Source: Cavenderia fasciculata
Lineage: Eukaryota; Evosea; Eumycetozoa; Acytosteliales; Cavenderiaceae
Length of the DNA stretch: 64,000 bases
NCBI RefSeq assembly: GCF_000203815.1
Contig: NW_004457734.1
Coordinates: 1,185,233 to 1,249,232 of the forward strand
Direction of reading: 5' to 3'
Below the pieces are notes generated by a model. That model searched no databases. It had not been told where the DNA came from and saw only the letters and a program-made list of their open reading frames with translations. Position numbers and translations under genes: made by a program. Below are positions 23,943 through 36,345 of the stretch, in pieces; position 1 is the first letter of the stretch, and each line of letters begins with the position of its first letter.

Positions 23943-24286
23943 ACTCAACACACACACACACACAACTCAACCACAACATATATCCTTTCAAACATTTTGT
24001 ATAATAAATATAAATATAAATAATATATATATAATTTAATAAGTAGTACTTGAGAAATTCGAGGGTTCCTGAAATTTAGTACAATTCTTTGGTTTTTCCT
24101 TTGTTTGCTTGAAATTCAAGAGTTTTAATACTCTCATTTTGCAGGTTTTCGAACCATTAATTAAACAAGCAAAGCAAGACATATTTAATTATATTATTAT
24201 TATATGTATAGAAATAGAATAAGGAATAGAAATAGTAGTTTATTGTTGTTGTTAATATTAGAGAATCAAAATAAAAGGAAGAAGAA
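23943..24286. other. Intergenic between malate dehydrogenase and VMS1
   Basis: Begins with a (CA)n run, then an AT-rich stretch. From about 24045 to 24175 the sequence is less AT-rich and contains short inverted segments (for example TTGAAATTC and GAATTTC-like pieces, and GGTTTTCGAACC). No gene is recognised. Confidence 0.35.
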
Positions 24287-26491
24287 ATGAAAAGAGTAAC
24301 TTGCTTTCAACTATCAAATTCGTCATTCTTAAAAGACGATCAAAGAGATAAACTTGAAGTTATATTATCAACAAAATGTTTAGATGAAATTCAACAATCA
24401 TTTCATCAACAACCACAACAACCATCTGTTGTACCTACAACAGTTACATCTACAACTACCACAGTATCATCATCTACTTCTACTTCAACTTCAACTTCTG
24501 CAACTACGGAATTTGATCATTTATGTAATACATGTTCAATTAGATTTAATGATAAAGATCTACGTAATAATCATTATCGATCACAATTACATCGATATAA
24601 TCTAAAGTTAAAGATGGCACATTTACCAATACTCGGTGAAAAGGAATTTGAACAAATGACAAACAACAAGGAAGAGGAAGAAGACAGTGACAGCGACAGT
24701 AGTGGTGGAAGTGACAGTGAATCGGAAAAGATATTGACCAATGCACAATCATCCCTGATGGATGATAATGACGAGTACCAAGGATACCAATTCTACGAGA
24801 CCTCTATTGAAATGAACGATCCAAAACTAAAGATTGTAAGCAAAGAGTTAAAGTTGCAAGTTAATGTTTGGCGTTGTATTTTAGGATCGACTCAAGATTT
24901 TAGAGCCATGTCGTCGGCAGAGAAACCGCAGCTAGTGAATACATTCAACAGAGTGTGTCGTGCTGGCACTGCTGCCACTACACCATTGACATGGGCAGTG
25001 TTGTTGTGTTCGGGTGGTCGATTCGCAGGTGCACTCTACAAAGCACCCAATCTCAGCAAATCATTTGAACACAAGACATTCCACCGATACACTACGAGAA
25101 AGAAACAAGGTGGGTCTCAATCAACCAAAGATTCACAAGGTGGTAACAAAAAGTCGGCTGGTGCCGCCATGCGTCGATACAATGAAAAGAGACTGCGTGA
25201 AGAGGTTGCAGAGGTGTTGGAGTCTTGGAAATCACATCTCCAACAATGCAATTACATCTTTGTGTTTGCACCCAAGGGAAACACTAGAGACATTCTCTTT
25301 TATCCGGGTGGACCTATTGCACCAGAGGATCAACGTATACGAAACATTCCATTCCCTATTATCAGACCAACTTACTCTGAAACACAACGTGTAACCTCCA
25401 CTCTATTCTCTGTTGATATAGATCTACTTGAAGATTTCTCTATCCTGGAAAAGGAAAAGGAAGCAGAACTAGAAGCAGAGTTGGAAAAAGAAAGAGAAAA
25501 GGAACAAAGAATAGCAACTGCCAATCAAATCAAACAACAATTAAAAGACACCCAAGCCAAACAAATTAGTGTCTATGAAACAGACATATTATTCAAAGCA
25601 ACAAAAGCAAAGGATTTAAATGAAGTTAAAAGATTATTAGAAGATGATTTAGATTATGAATTACCAATTCCAAGTGAAAATGATTCAATTATAACTCCAT
25701 TATCAATTGCAATTGATGTATGTAAACAAACAAAAAATAACAAACTATTTTATATTAATTATTTGTTTATCTTTTCTTTTCTTTTCTAGAACAAAGATAA
25801 TGAAATGATTAAATATTTAATACAAATATTACCAAGTGATATTAATGTAAATATACCAAAATGGAATTTTAAAAGTTGTTTGATGAAAGCTGCATCGGAT
25901 GGACATGTTGACTTGGTGTTGATGTTGTTGGATGGTGGAGCCGATCCTACTATTAAATCGCCAATTACCAACGAGACAGTATACGACAGTGCAAAGGGAC
26001 ACCAAAAAGTAAGAGATGCTCTGAGAGAATGGGCTGGTGACAATATTGGCAAATTTGATTACACACTGGCAAACATTCCACCTCTTACCAAACAAATGAT
26101 TGCAGATCGTGAAGAAAAGAAAAAACAAAAAAAGCAACAACAAAAGGAAAAGGAAAAGGCTAAAAAGTTGGCTGAAAAGGAGAACAAGGCCAAAGAAGAG
26201 GAACAAAAAAAGAAAAAAGAACAAGATCGTTTGAAAAAGGTGGAAGAAGCAAAACTGGTACAACAAGTACAACAAACTAGAATTGCAAAGAATGATATGT
26301 TGACAGAACGTGAACGTCGTGCATTGGCAGCTGAAACAAGATTAGTTGGTGGTATTAAATGTACTCAGTGTGGTATCCCCATCGCTGGTATGCCATTTGA
26401 ACGTTTAAATCATTTCTATTGTTCAACAAGATGTGTAGTTCAACATAAAAATAGTACAAATGTTAATGATTTATTATTGAACAAAAAATAA
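24287..26491 (+). CDS. vms1: VMS1/ANKZF1 peptidyl-tRNA endonuclease of ribosome quality control
   Basis: Two exons: 24287-25717 and 25790-26491, 710 residues. A C2H2 finger lies at residues 80-102 (CNTCSIRFNDKDLRNNHYRS). The VLRF1 release-factor-like domain covers about 232-390: WAVLLCSGGRFAGALY, then KQGGSQS with the catalytic Gln278 in GGSQ, and CNYIFVFAPKGNTRDILF. Ankyrin-type repeats follow across the intron (FKSCLMKAASDGHVDLVLML), then a long charged coiled coil (about 600-660) and a C-terminal CTQCGIP...FYCSTRC zinc-binding motif. Family members cut the tRNA of stalled nascent chains on 60S subunits and bind Cdc48. The Gln needed for cleavage is present. Confidence 0.93.
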
Positions 26492-26564
26492 TCAACTCCA
26501 AATAAATCAAACTATTACTATTACTATTATTATTATCTATTTATATTTATTTATTATTATTCGT

Positions 26565-27119
26565 TTAATGAGGAGTTATATTTCTTTTCCATCTTTTATC
26601 AACCAGATTACAATCGAATAATGGTTTACCTAGAAGATTATTTACATGATTATGAGAGTCACACATCCATTTGGAAAACTCTTTTTGGTTGTCTAGTTTG
26701 GGTGGAGTGTCTCTAAGAATACCCTGAAAGTCTTGTGCACAGTCTTTGCATGGATAGACCTTTGAAAATGAGTGTAGGAATTCAGTCATCTCTTTCTTTT
26801 TAGTATCGGTTGGTTTATCGGGATAGTATGCAGCCATTGTATGTAACATATTCCATCCACTGTGTCCAAGATCGATTAAATCCAATGGTTCTCCCATTGG
26901 TTCCCAAAAAGATGAATCTTCACTGATTCCTTTACCATTAAACATTCCCATTCCACCACTAATGATATCAAACATTTGTTTCTTCTTGTCTGATACTCCC
27001 AATACTGTACAAACATCACAATCTTCTTCTTCTTGTTGTTCTTTGTTTACGTGATCATTTTTACTTAATGGTATTATTATATCATTTGTATTGGTTGTAT
27101 GATGTTCATCATGAGTTGA

Positions 27120-27152
<33 letters not shown>

Positions 27153-27182
27153 AACACTTTTAACTCTATCTGATAATCCCAT
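26565..27182 (-). CDS. FAD-linked sulfhydryl oxidase (Erv1/ALR family)
   Basis: Single exon, 205 residues. The redox pair is C145-x2-C148 in KVYPCKDCAQDF; the FAD-binding domain runs from LGHSGWNMLHTMAAYYPDKP to HNHVNNLLGKPLFDC, with the C-terminal structural Cys pair present. The N-terminal arm has a Gln run and a CDVC shuttle-like pair at 55-58. Erv1 oxidises Mia40 in the mitochondrial intermembrane space and passes electrons to cytochrome c or oxygen. Here a short N-terminal arm with a CxxC fits Erv1 rather than the secreted QSOX type. The tail after the last Cys is only 10 residues. Confidence 0.92.
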
Positions 27183-27646
27183 ATTATATCTATCTATCTA
27201 TTTATATATTCGATCTATATTCGTAATATATATCTTTCATTACATTCATAAATGCAAATGATAAATGAATGAATGAATGCATTAATATATATTTAGTTCG
27301 TCAAAACGACACCCAATTATGATCAAGAAAAACTTAAAACATTGAGTACGACTGGTTTTAAAAGTAATTAATTTTATCTGTCTATGTACATATCGCGCGC
27401 GTGGTTGGGTATAATCAATTCAATATGATTATCCCTTATTATTTATTAGTGTTATTATTATTCTATTATTAATTAAAATATTACAAAATGTGATCGTTAT
27501 CTTGTGTTATAATATTTTGGGTATGGAAATGGATTTGAAAGGAAACAGTTTGTAATACTGTGTGAACCCGTTCCATTACATTATATTATTGATCTAATTA
27601 CAAAATGATGGATATATATATATATATCCATTGACCAGAACGACTA
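27183..27646. other. Intergenic: Erv1 upstream
   Basis: AT-rich except for a CGCGCGCG tract at about 27393-27401, unusual in this window. No coding frame or RNA is seen. Confidence 0.4.
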
Positions 27647-28569
27647 TTATGTTTCATTATCACTTGAACCTCCATGTTTAACTCTTTTCTTGTCTCTTTT
27701 ATATTTATCTTCTTTTTTATCCTTTTTCTTTTCTTTTTTGTCTTTCTTCTTTTCCTTTCTATCTTTTCTCTTTTTTTGTTTAGCTTCTTTTCTTATTTGT
27801 TTGAGTAATAGTTTTCTTTGTCGTTTTGTTAGACTTGCCAAAAACTCTCTTTCAACATCATCATCACTATCACTGTCATCTTCCTTTTCTCTTTTTCTTG
27901 ATTGATGTTCTTGTTGTTCTCTTTCTTCTTGTAATTGTAATGCCAACATTGGATCTTCTCTTTCTAATCTTCTCAGGTCACTCGGATTTTGATTGATAAG
28001 CGGACATGACCGATCACCTGAATAATGTCCCCATTGATGACATCTCAAGCATCTGACATCCTTTAATTCAATACCAAATGGTTTATGTGTAACCTTTATA
28101 TCACTTGTATAGTTTCCTTGAACAGGTGCATTTGCAAGAAATGGGAACTTTTCCACATCTGTCATTTGTTTAAAGTGTTTCTCTTTTGTTCCTCCATCTC
28201 CTCCATCATTGTTATTTGTTGTATCAACCTTTTTTTCAATTTCTACTCCTGGTGGAGGTGCGTATCTATATAATATATAATAAATAATAAATATAATGTT
28301 AACATTATTGTCATTCATTCCTTTACTCTTTGTCAAAGAGATCGTATGTATACATACAAAAAGCCAACTTTAGATCTTTCACCTTCTAACTTTGAACCAG
28401 TCAATAGAGTTCTATTCTTGATAAACTCTTGTTCTTCTATTACTTGTTTTGATCGTTCTTCTTCTTTCTTTCTATCTGTTTTCGATCTCTCTTCTGCTAT
28501 GAACAACTTTTTTTGGTTAACCTTGTTGGTAGGATGAAAAGACTTTAAGTTTAAGAATTTAAGTGACAT
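27647..28569 (-). CDS. CIR1-type protein (CBF1/RBPJ-interacting corepressor, splicing linked)
   Basis: Two exons: 28569-28358 and 28265-27647, 276 residues. The Cir_N domain opens the protein (SLKFLNLKSFHPTNKVNQKK, then KKEEERSKQVIEEQEFIKNR), and the splice restores GFLYAPPPG as in CIR1. A CCHC knuckle follows (CLRCHQWGHYSGDRSC), then an acidic patch and a long Lys/Glu/Asp/Arg tail typical of splicing-related proteins. In animals CIR1 links transcription factors to histone deacetylases and binds splicing factors. Without a Notch pathway in amoebae a splicing role is the more likely one (inference). Confidence 0.88.
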
Positions 28570-28781
28570 TTCTTATTCAACAAGTAATAATAATAATAAA
28601 AATAGTTTATTACTATTACTATTATATATATGTATATATTTTAAAAAATGTGTAAAGTTCATTCTTGAAAATCGTGTTTGACCGACTTTGAAAAAGCTAG
28701 TTTAATTAAATTTGTTTGTTCTTCTTATTTATCTCTTTTTTGTTTGTTTGTTTGTTATCTACTTTTCGATAATAGTCAACG

Positions 28782-30069
28782 ATGACGAGTAATAATACTA
28801 CTACTGCTGCTACAATGGAACTAAAGAGTATATTGGATAGATTGGTCAAGTTAAAGATTGAGAATGCTCCCAATACTAATACAACTCCAACTCCTCAAAC
28901 CCCTCCTTCTTCTTCTTCTTCTCTTGTCAATAACATTGGTAACTCACACAATAGTACTACCACAATAGTAGACACTACTCCACCAAAGAAACAACAACAA
29001 GAAGAGAATAGCAATAGTTTCTTTAGTAATGACAATGTGATCATCAGTCATTTAAATAGTCACAGTAAATCAAGTAGCGGTAGTGGTAGTGGTAGTAATA
29101 ATAACAATAATAGATCATCATCATCATCATCATCATCGAGTCATACTCATCATAACCATCATAATCATCATCATAAAGGGAAATCAACTTTAAATAACAA
29201 CAATAACAATAAGAAATATAATAATATTAATAATCAACATAATCAAAATAATCAAAATAATAATAATAATAATCAACAAGTAGTATCATTGAATAATCAA
29301 CAACAATTAGAACAAGTAAACTTGATACTAAATGAAACTATTCAACTATTTAATAGTAATTCTTCATCTTCTTCATCTTCATCTTTATCAACGACGACAA
29401 CAAATAATACATCAACTAATAATACAATAGTTGATAGTTCAGTTTCTACTGTTATTGGGAATGGAGATCAATATTTATCTATATTTATTCAATTATCACA
29501 AATTATACCATCACAAGGTATCAATATGGATGGATGGAGACAAGAGATTGCTAAATTCTTTCAATTGGTAACATTGGTTTGTAGAAATCTTCAACCTTCA
29601 CTTGCTCAACACTCTGAATCGATTCATCATCTATTGGTATTCTTTATTTCAATTATTACTATCACTAATAACGTTGGTGGTACTGCTGCTAATGCTAGTC
29701 CATCCTCTCCATCTGGATCACCTGGTGGTGGACTGGTTGGTAGTAACAACTTTCAAATACGAATTGAATGTCTAAGAGCTTTATCATCGCTACTCTATAA
29801 CAATGGTCCAAACATTCCAACAAAACATCAACAATCATTGATCGATCTCTTGCTACCCCTCATCCCAATCACCACCAACCTCAATGCAATCAGCCAACCA
29901 CCCGACATTAATATATTGGCAACTGTTTCAATTGGTAACCTATGTAATCAATGTGGAGTCAAACTATCTAAATTCTATCCATCCATCTTTGAAAAGTTAT
30001 ACTCTAATCTTGAAAAATTATCATTACAATTGACAAATGATAAATTAATTACAAAGGTATGATATTAAT

Positions 30070-30110
<41 letters not shown>

Positions 30111-33100
30111 TATACAAACTTTATTTATTTACTCTTTCATTCTTTTTCTTATCCTTTTTAGTTTTGTTGTAGTACACTTAGATCAATTCAATTAATAACC
30201 AATCAATCAAAGGGTATCATTGATAGTAAAGCAATTCATTTATTGAATATTTTAAAGAAATTAATGTTTTTTGGAACAAACATTAATCCAAATGCAATGT
30301 TACCATCTCAATTACATACGGTCGAACCTATTCAAACACGATACATCCCAAGAAAGAAAAAGAATCATTATGATTCAGATGGATTGTCTAGTTCAGACTC
30401 TGATGTAGACGAGCGGGCAACTCTATCGAAAATACGTGTCTCTTCACTCAATCTCTTACAAGCGATTGTAAAGACATCACCAAAGCTATTTTTTGGATAC
30501 TGGACTCAATTCCTTCCATCTTTATCCTTTCTCACCATTCCATCTATATTTACATCGATTATTCATGACCCCGATTACAGAGCCAAACAAACTTCTATCA
30601 TTCTTTTGGGAACCATCTTTGATAATACCAAAGATCATTTATCAACTCTTTTTATTAGTCCTCCAACCAATAGTAGTAATAGTAAGAATACAACAACTCA
30701 AAAATCATCTTCATCATCATCCTCTTCGTCAACGTCATCATCAACATCATATACATCATTTTCACAAACACTTGTATCAATGATCAAAGAGACACACAAG
30801 GGTTTACTTGCAGTCTTGGAGGCTGAAAAAAATTCTCAATTGGTACCTCTTATCCTCAAATCCCTCTCTATTCTCATAAACAATACACCCTACAACAAGT
30901 TAGATGATGATATGTTACCTTTACTATTGATTCAAATTTCATCTCATCTAAGAGATAATAATAATAATAATAGTAACAATAATAATAATAATAATAATAA
31001 TAATATGAATGAAATGTCAAATAATATCAATATTCCAGCACTTCAATGTATAGAAAATATACTTCAAACTGAACCACCAACCAATAGTAAATTGGAAATA
31101 TCGAAAATATTAGATATACAACAACCAATTATTACCATTTTAACTAATCTTTGTAATAATGATTTACATGTTAAAATGCAAGCAAGATCATGTCTATGTG
31201 CTCTCACCAAATATTATTTCCCATCACTTTGTCAAGTTTATTCTACCATTTTAAATGACCTATTTGGTACACTTTCATCACAAACTCAAGATCAAACTTC
31301 AAGAATTCAAGCATCAAGAATATTAGAAGAAATTTCAAAAACTATGGATGAATATGGAAAATCTTCAATTAAATTTGTAAGTACAAAAATAAGATCAAAA
31401 CCAACAACTATCAATCAATCATTACTAATATTAGTATTTGTATTTGTTTTATTTAGGATAATAATTTTGAAAAAGAATATTGGGATTATTTTTTTAAATC
31501 TTTAACTAATTTAATAGAAGATTCATTACCTCAAATAAGAGCATCCATTTGTAATTGTCTATCTCATTTACCATCTCATATTTTCTCAAGTTTACCTGTA
31601 TGTAAAAAATCTACAAAAACAGTTGATTTATTTACTTATATTATTTATTTTTTAGACAAGATTACAATTACATTGTGTAACTGTTATTTTAGGATTATCA
31701 AATGATGATTCATATGTTGTAAGAGCATCATCATGTCGTACTATTGGAATGTTTGTAAAGATTGAATCGTTGAGTGACGATACTACCTTTTTATCAAAGG
31801 CGGCTAGTTGTCTTTACAAATCAATGTGTGACACTAATGTCAATATAAAGATAAAGGCGTGTTGGTCATTGGCAAATCTATGTGACCATCTTGTATCGAT
31901 TAGAAAAGATGAAGTATTTAATGATATTCCTACCTTGATTCTCTCAAAAGTGGTAGAGGTGATGTTATTGGCATCGTATGATAATCCCAAAGTACGAAGT
32001 AATAGTGTTCGAGCACTAGGTAATTTTGCACGTTTTGCACCAAAGGAATTATTATATAATACAACACCTGTAGATATTCAAGATATTATTCAAATGATGA
32101 AAATTAATCAACAACTTCATAATCAAAATAATCAACAAAATAATCAAAATAATCAAAATAATAATCAACAATCACCACAAAAAGATCTACAACATCAACA
32201 AAATAATATTCAAATTGTAGATCAATATGTAAAGAATCATGATAAATGTTTATTGGATAGAATCATAGATTCATTGGTAATTAATGCGGAGGAAGCATCC
32301 AATTCATTCAATTTTGTAAAGGTAAAGTGGAATGCATGCTATGCACTTGGTAATATATTTTATAATCCCGATATTATATTTGATCTTGATACTCCACCAC
32401 AATGGCTCCACTCTATCTATGGCACACTCATTCAATTGATCACTACCTGTAAAAACTACAAAATCAAGATCAATGCCTCTGCAGCATTGGCAACACAAGT
32501 TCACTCTCGATGTCAATATGGAAAGGATTATAGAATCATTCTAGACACTATTCTACAATCTCTAACAAATGTAAATACTTTAATCGATCATACCGAATAT
32601 CAATATAAAGATATTTTAGAGAAACAAGTAAGTTTTAAAAAACAAAAAAAAAAAAAAGATATATAACCATAACCTACAATCGATTTCTTTTACTAATCAC
32701 TTTGTTTTATTTCTTCCTTTTTTAGTTGGGAATATCATTAATTCATTTAATTGGAGAAATGAAACCAAATGAAATCTCTTCATTTATGGATTTGATTGTT
32801 GGTAACCATATTGTCTTGTACGATACATTTTCAAGATTATCAATTGACTTGATTAAACAAAAGGAAAAGGATCAGAGAGGAGGAGGAGGAGGAGGAGGAG
32901 AACATCAAGAAAGACCATCAGACAGTCGACCAACCAACAAAGAGTTTGCTAATGCCATTGAAACCATTAAATTGATTTGTGACACTTTGACAAACTCTAG
33001 CCAGAACTTGGATGCATCCAATAATAATAATACTGCTGCCATTGTCAATCGTTTCAAATCACTCTACGGTGAAACAAATAACTCTCACTATTATCAAAGT

Positions 33101-33145
33101 GATGATAAACGTGTATTTGATTCAGTTTCAATCCTTTTACCTTAA
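28782..33145 (+). CDS. HEATR6-like HEAT-repeat protein
   Basis: Five exons: 28782-30056, 30162-31376, 31457-31597, 31656-32627 and 32726-33145, 1340 residues; every junction is phase 0. The N-terminus is low-complexity (Asn, Ser, His, Gln) to about residue 220. The HEATR6 (DUF4042) region follows: IRIECLRALSSLLYNN, then LHTVEPIQTRYIPRKKKNHY and DSDVDERATLSKIRVSSLNL with FFGYWTQFLPSL. Later HEAT helices (CWSLANLCDHL, VRSNSVRALGNFARF, WNACYALGNIF, INASAALATQV) match the C-terminal half. The fold suggests a scaffold; no biochemical role is settled for the family. Asn- and Ser-coding repeats break the repeats in several places without changing the frame. Confidence 0.9.
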
Positions 33146-33559
33146 ACCTAAAGGTAATAAATAAAGTTTTGTCAAGTACTAAAGTTTTTTAGAAATATAC
33201 CGACTAATAATGGATGACCAAGCTACCAAGACATTTAACCAAATTACCAATGATAATCTCAGAGCTATAGTTGACTACTTATTTAAAACATGTGATTAAA
33301 TAGCTATTAACCTAGGTAGCATATTCTTTGTGACTAAATGGTTATTATTAATTGCTGAAAAGAAGAAATATCACTAGTTGGAGTTTATTCGTTTTCTATT
33401 TCTACTAAACAATTTGTTTGGCAAACTTTATTTTTAAAAAAGAATATTTTAATTTTTTGGTTCTATACATTGTCAGTTCGTTTGATTGAACGACAATAAC
33501 AAAATTGTTTTAATCATCCGCAGAATCCCATTCATGCGGATCCCATTCACTATCCGAAT
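33146..33559. other. Intergenic after HEATR6-like gene with a small frame
   Basis: A 29-codon frame at 33210-33299 on the plus strand starts MDDQATKTFNQITNDNLRAI, and a further open piece lies just behind it in another frame (INLGSIFFVTKWLLLIAE). This may be debris of a small gene. Nothing else is seen. Confidence 0.3.
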
Positions 33560-34464
33560 TTAATACACGAGAAATTTCGGTCGTACTAAACCTATTTTTT
33601 CGTTCACTCTTTTCTGACAGATAAATAAGAGATTTGGTGTGAAAACCCCAATGGCTCTTGTTTGACATTCCGGCTGGGTTGGTGGCTGGGCCCACCAAGC
33701 CGGTTGGTCCAATTCCAGTTTTCGGTACACATCGTATCCAACGAACTTTTCTTTCAATCTATTTAACATTTTTTCTTCAACTTTTATGCAATACTTGAAT
33801 AAAAAAACTGGTCAGCGACGATAATTAATTTCGATATGTTTAGACTTACAATATTTCCTGCATGATTGAACTGTGAGGGAGATCGATTTGAATCTCCAAG
33901 ACAAAGAAGATTTCCATTGGGATGATTCGGGTCAGATAAAGCGGGTATGGCTAGTTTTTCATGGGTGTTTGTAATTTTGTTTTCTTTCGTCATACTACTA
34001 AACTCTTGTGTCCATCCATTAATGTTGAACAGGCCCCATTTATTACCTGAAATGGATGGTAAATAGTTATTCTAGTAAAAATAAAGGTCAAAATATTATA
34101 CAGGAAATTAATTATATTATATAACTTACCCAGGTGCTAATATAAAACCAAGTTTGATAATGGTGTGCAACAAATAGCCATGGTTCCATCCCATTCATTA
34201 TAACTAGAGATAGCTAGATCAGTACCGCATTGAAATCCAGACACTTCATAGTCCTTTGATTCACAATATTTATTATCCAAAGTGCTCATCCCTCTGAATG
34301 GATTTGGGCTCTTTCGACTATTGAGAACTTTTGTTGGACTTTGGGTCTTGGTTTTCCAAATTTTTCTTTGAAACAGAAACTCTGAGTTTGGTAGTATTCA
34401 TCGTTTAATTTTGGGTTGATCAGTGTCTTTAGTTTCCTGTCATTATCTCTAGTCGGGGCTCCAA
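33560..34464 (-). pseudogene. Broken DNase II-like gene copy
   Basis: Pieces on the minus strand match the DNase II family. Exon 34046-33850 reads GNKWGLFNINGWTQEF, then THEKLAIP and LLCLGDSNRSPSQFNHAGN, that is the second HxK active-site motif (H-E-K) and the following D-x-N-R. It splices in phase 0 into 33793-33560 (YCIKVEEKMLNRL to the stop). Upstream, 34464-34070 has three coding-like pieces in different frames (FSIVERAQ, CGTDLAISSYNEWDG, HTIIKLGFILAPG); only the last joins the exon at 34046 in phase. At least two frame changes without splice sites suggest decay, though an odd intron pattern is possible. The intact paralogue lies at 36118-38653. Confidence 0.6.
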
Positions 34465-35222
34465 CTTAGAAAGAAATTTGTGAGTAAAATAATTATACTA
34501 TTATACATTGCCATAATTTAACTAATTAATTTAATAATCCTTGGGTGTACTTAATTAGAGTTGTTTTTGACATACATTCTGTTTAGGATAGGTTTACCAA
34601 TCATGAAATCATTTGGAATGGTTGTAAAAGTGGTGTCATGAATAAATTGAGCTGATTGTAAGAGTGGCATATTCTTTAATTTGCTCATAATGTCAAGTGA
34701 TGGATCAGTGACAATACTAGTGAATGGTTGAAATACGATTGATGTTACTTGTGACAGATCAAGTGATACCAACGTGTTTGATGGTGTTCCTGATGGCTGT
34801 AATATCCTAGGTTGTACATTACTTTATAGATAGAAAGATAGATAGATAGACAGACAGAGTTAGTACATATAGTGTATTGTTTATCTTTGATACCTATACA
34901 TACACTGCTAACAAGTGAAATGCTCCGTCAGTACCAGTACCACATTTAAAAAATGAACTAATACACATAGAGTTCGAGTCTTGTGCTACAGACAGTTGGT
35001 ATTGTTGAACGATCCATTGTGCCGAACTTACTAAAAGATACAACGTACAAAATAAAAATGGTCAAGTAAGAAGATCATGATTATTGTGAAGCTATCATAC
35101 ATACACTCTGATGAAGATAATACTTGAGAGTTTACAGGTTGAATGTCATGGTTGTTGGTAATACATAGACAAATAAATAATGATAATACAATGTTGAAAA
35201 CAAATCTGCTTAGGTTTAACAC
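34445..35222 (-). pseudogene. Secreted leucine-rich-type protein remnant or partial gene
   Basis: Three coding exons fit together: about 35222-35105, 35030-34904 and 34821-34576. The first encodes a hydrophobic leader (FVFNIVLSLFICLCITNN) that looks like a signal peptide. The next gives SSAQWIVQQYQLSVAQ and CISSFFKCGTG, and the third gives LVSLDLSQVTSIVFQPFTSI with leucine-rich spacing. No in-frame ATG is found before the leader, and after a GTATGT donor at 34575 the likely next exon (34464) reaches a stop within five codons. The layout resembles the N-terminus of dictyostelid surface proteins that begin with irregular leucine-rich repeats. It is probably a truncated gene; a missed 5' exon is the alternative. 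Confidence 0.5.
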
Positions 35223-36117
35223 TCCTCCTGATCGTGTCTTTGTAGTGGTGAGGATGAGAGAATGATCATTTTAAACCCCTCTATCTATTTCCACCCTTTA
35301 TCTATCTCTATCCGTCTATCTATTTACTACAAACTCCTATTGGTTGGACTTTTCAAACCCTAAAGGCATGTCATTCAACAATTTATGCATATTGATACAA
35401 CGAATGAACACCATTTCAAAATACGAAACTAGAGTAGAATACCTTTATATATAGAGCATTTGTTGATGTGTTGGGATGTTCAAAAAAGAATAATCAAGAT
35501 ATTCTAAATTGGATTAAAGATAGTTTTGGTGGTAAATCAAATGACCTTTGGATGAATAGATCGGTTTGATTCAATACAATATATTCATTCAATGATTTTA
35601 AACTTGTTTGATCTTGGTTGTTGTTGTCATTACTACTAGTTTCACTACTTATCATTCTCTTTAATGATTATTATGCAATGATATAAATATGATGAATTCT
35701 ACTTGTCGATTGGTACGTACCATAGATCTATGGCCGACAAGTAGAGTGGAAAAGAAAAAAATAAAATAAATATCTTGGAAGAATCGTCTTGACAAAATTT
35801 TTGGGGCGAGAATTATTATTATTTATTTATTTATTTATTTATTCTTTTTTAATTTTTTTGATATCAAATGGGATAATACCAATTATTAATATAAAATTGG
35901 TCAATATTAAAATCATTAAAATTGATTATTGTGGATCATGCATTAATGGGCAAAATTAAGATATCTCTTTTTGAAAAGGAAACGAGCAAATCCAATAAAT
36001 CAAGTATTTTACATACTATATAATATAACCCTGTTTCCATTATGGAATTTCCATAAAAAAGGAAATTTCTTTTTGTATTAACCTTTGTGAAAGATATTCA
36101 CAAACGATTAAAACCTT
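35223..36117. other. Intergenic, 0.9 kb
   Basis: Between the leucine-rich remnant and the end of the DNase II-like gene. Contains TCTA/CTAT runs near 35280-35330, a short Asn/Ser-coding-like piece near 35580-35660 on the minus strand (ISSETSSNDNNNQDQ), and a (TTTA)n run near 35820-35845. No complete gene is seen. Confidence 0.4.
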
Positions 36118-36296
36118 TTAATTTATGATATTAAATTCTTCATCGTCATCATATCCATTGTTAGAAACACCACTATCATCTTCACTGTTCTCATCATCTT
36201 CATTGTCAGAGTATAGATGTTGGTATATGAATTTTCCAGCTTTTGATGCTCGTTCGTCTATGGTAGTAGTGGTTGGTCTCTTTTGGGTGTTATGAT

Positions 36297-36345
<49 letters not shown>

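Noticed and set aside
33210-33299. 29-codon frame starting MDDQATKTF
   Set aside because: Protein-like but too short, with no partner exon in phase; kept only as possible debris.
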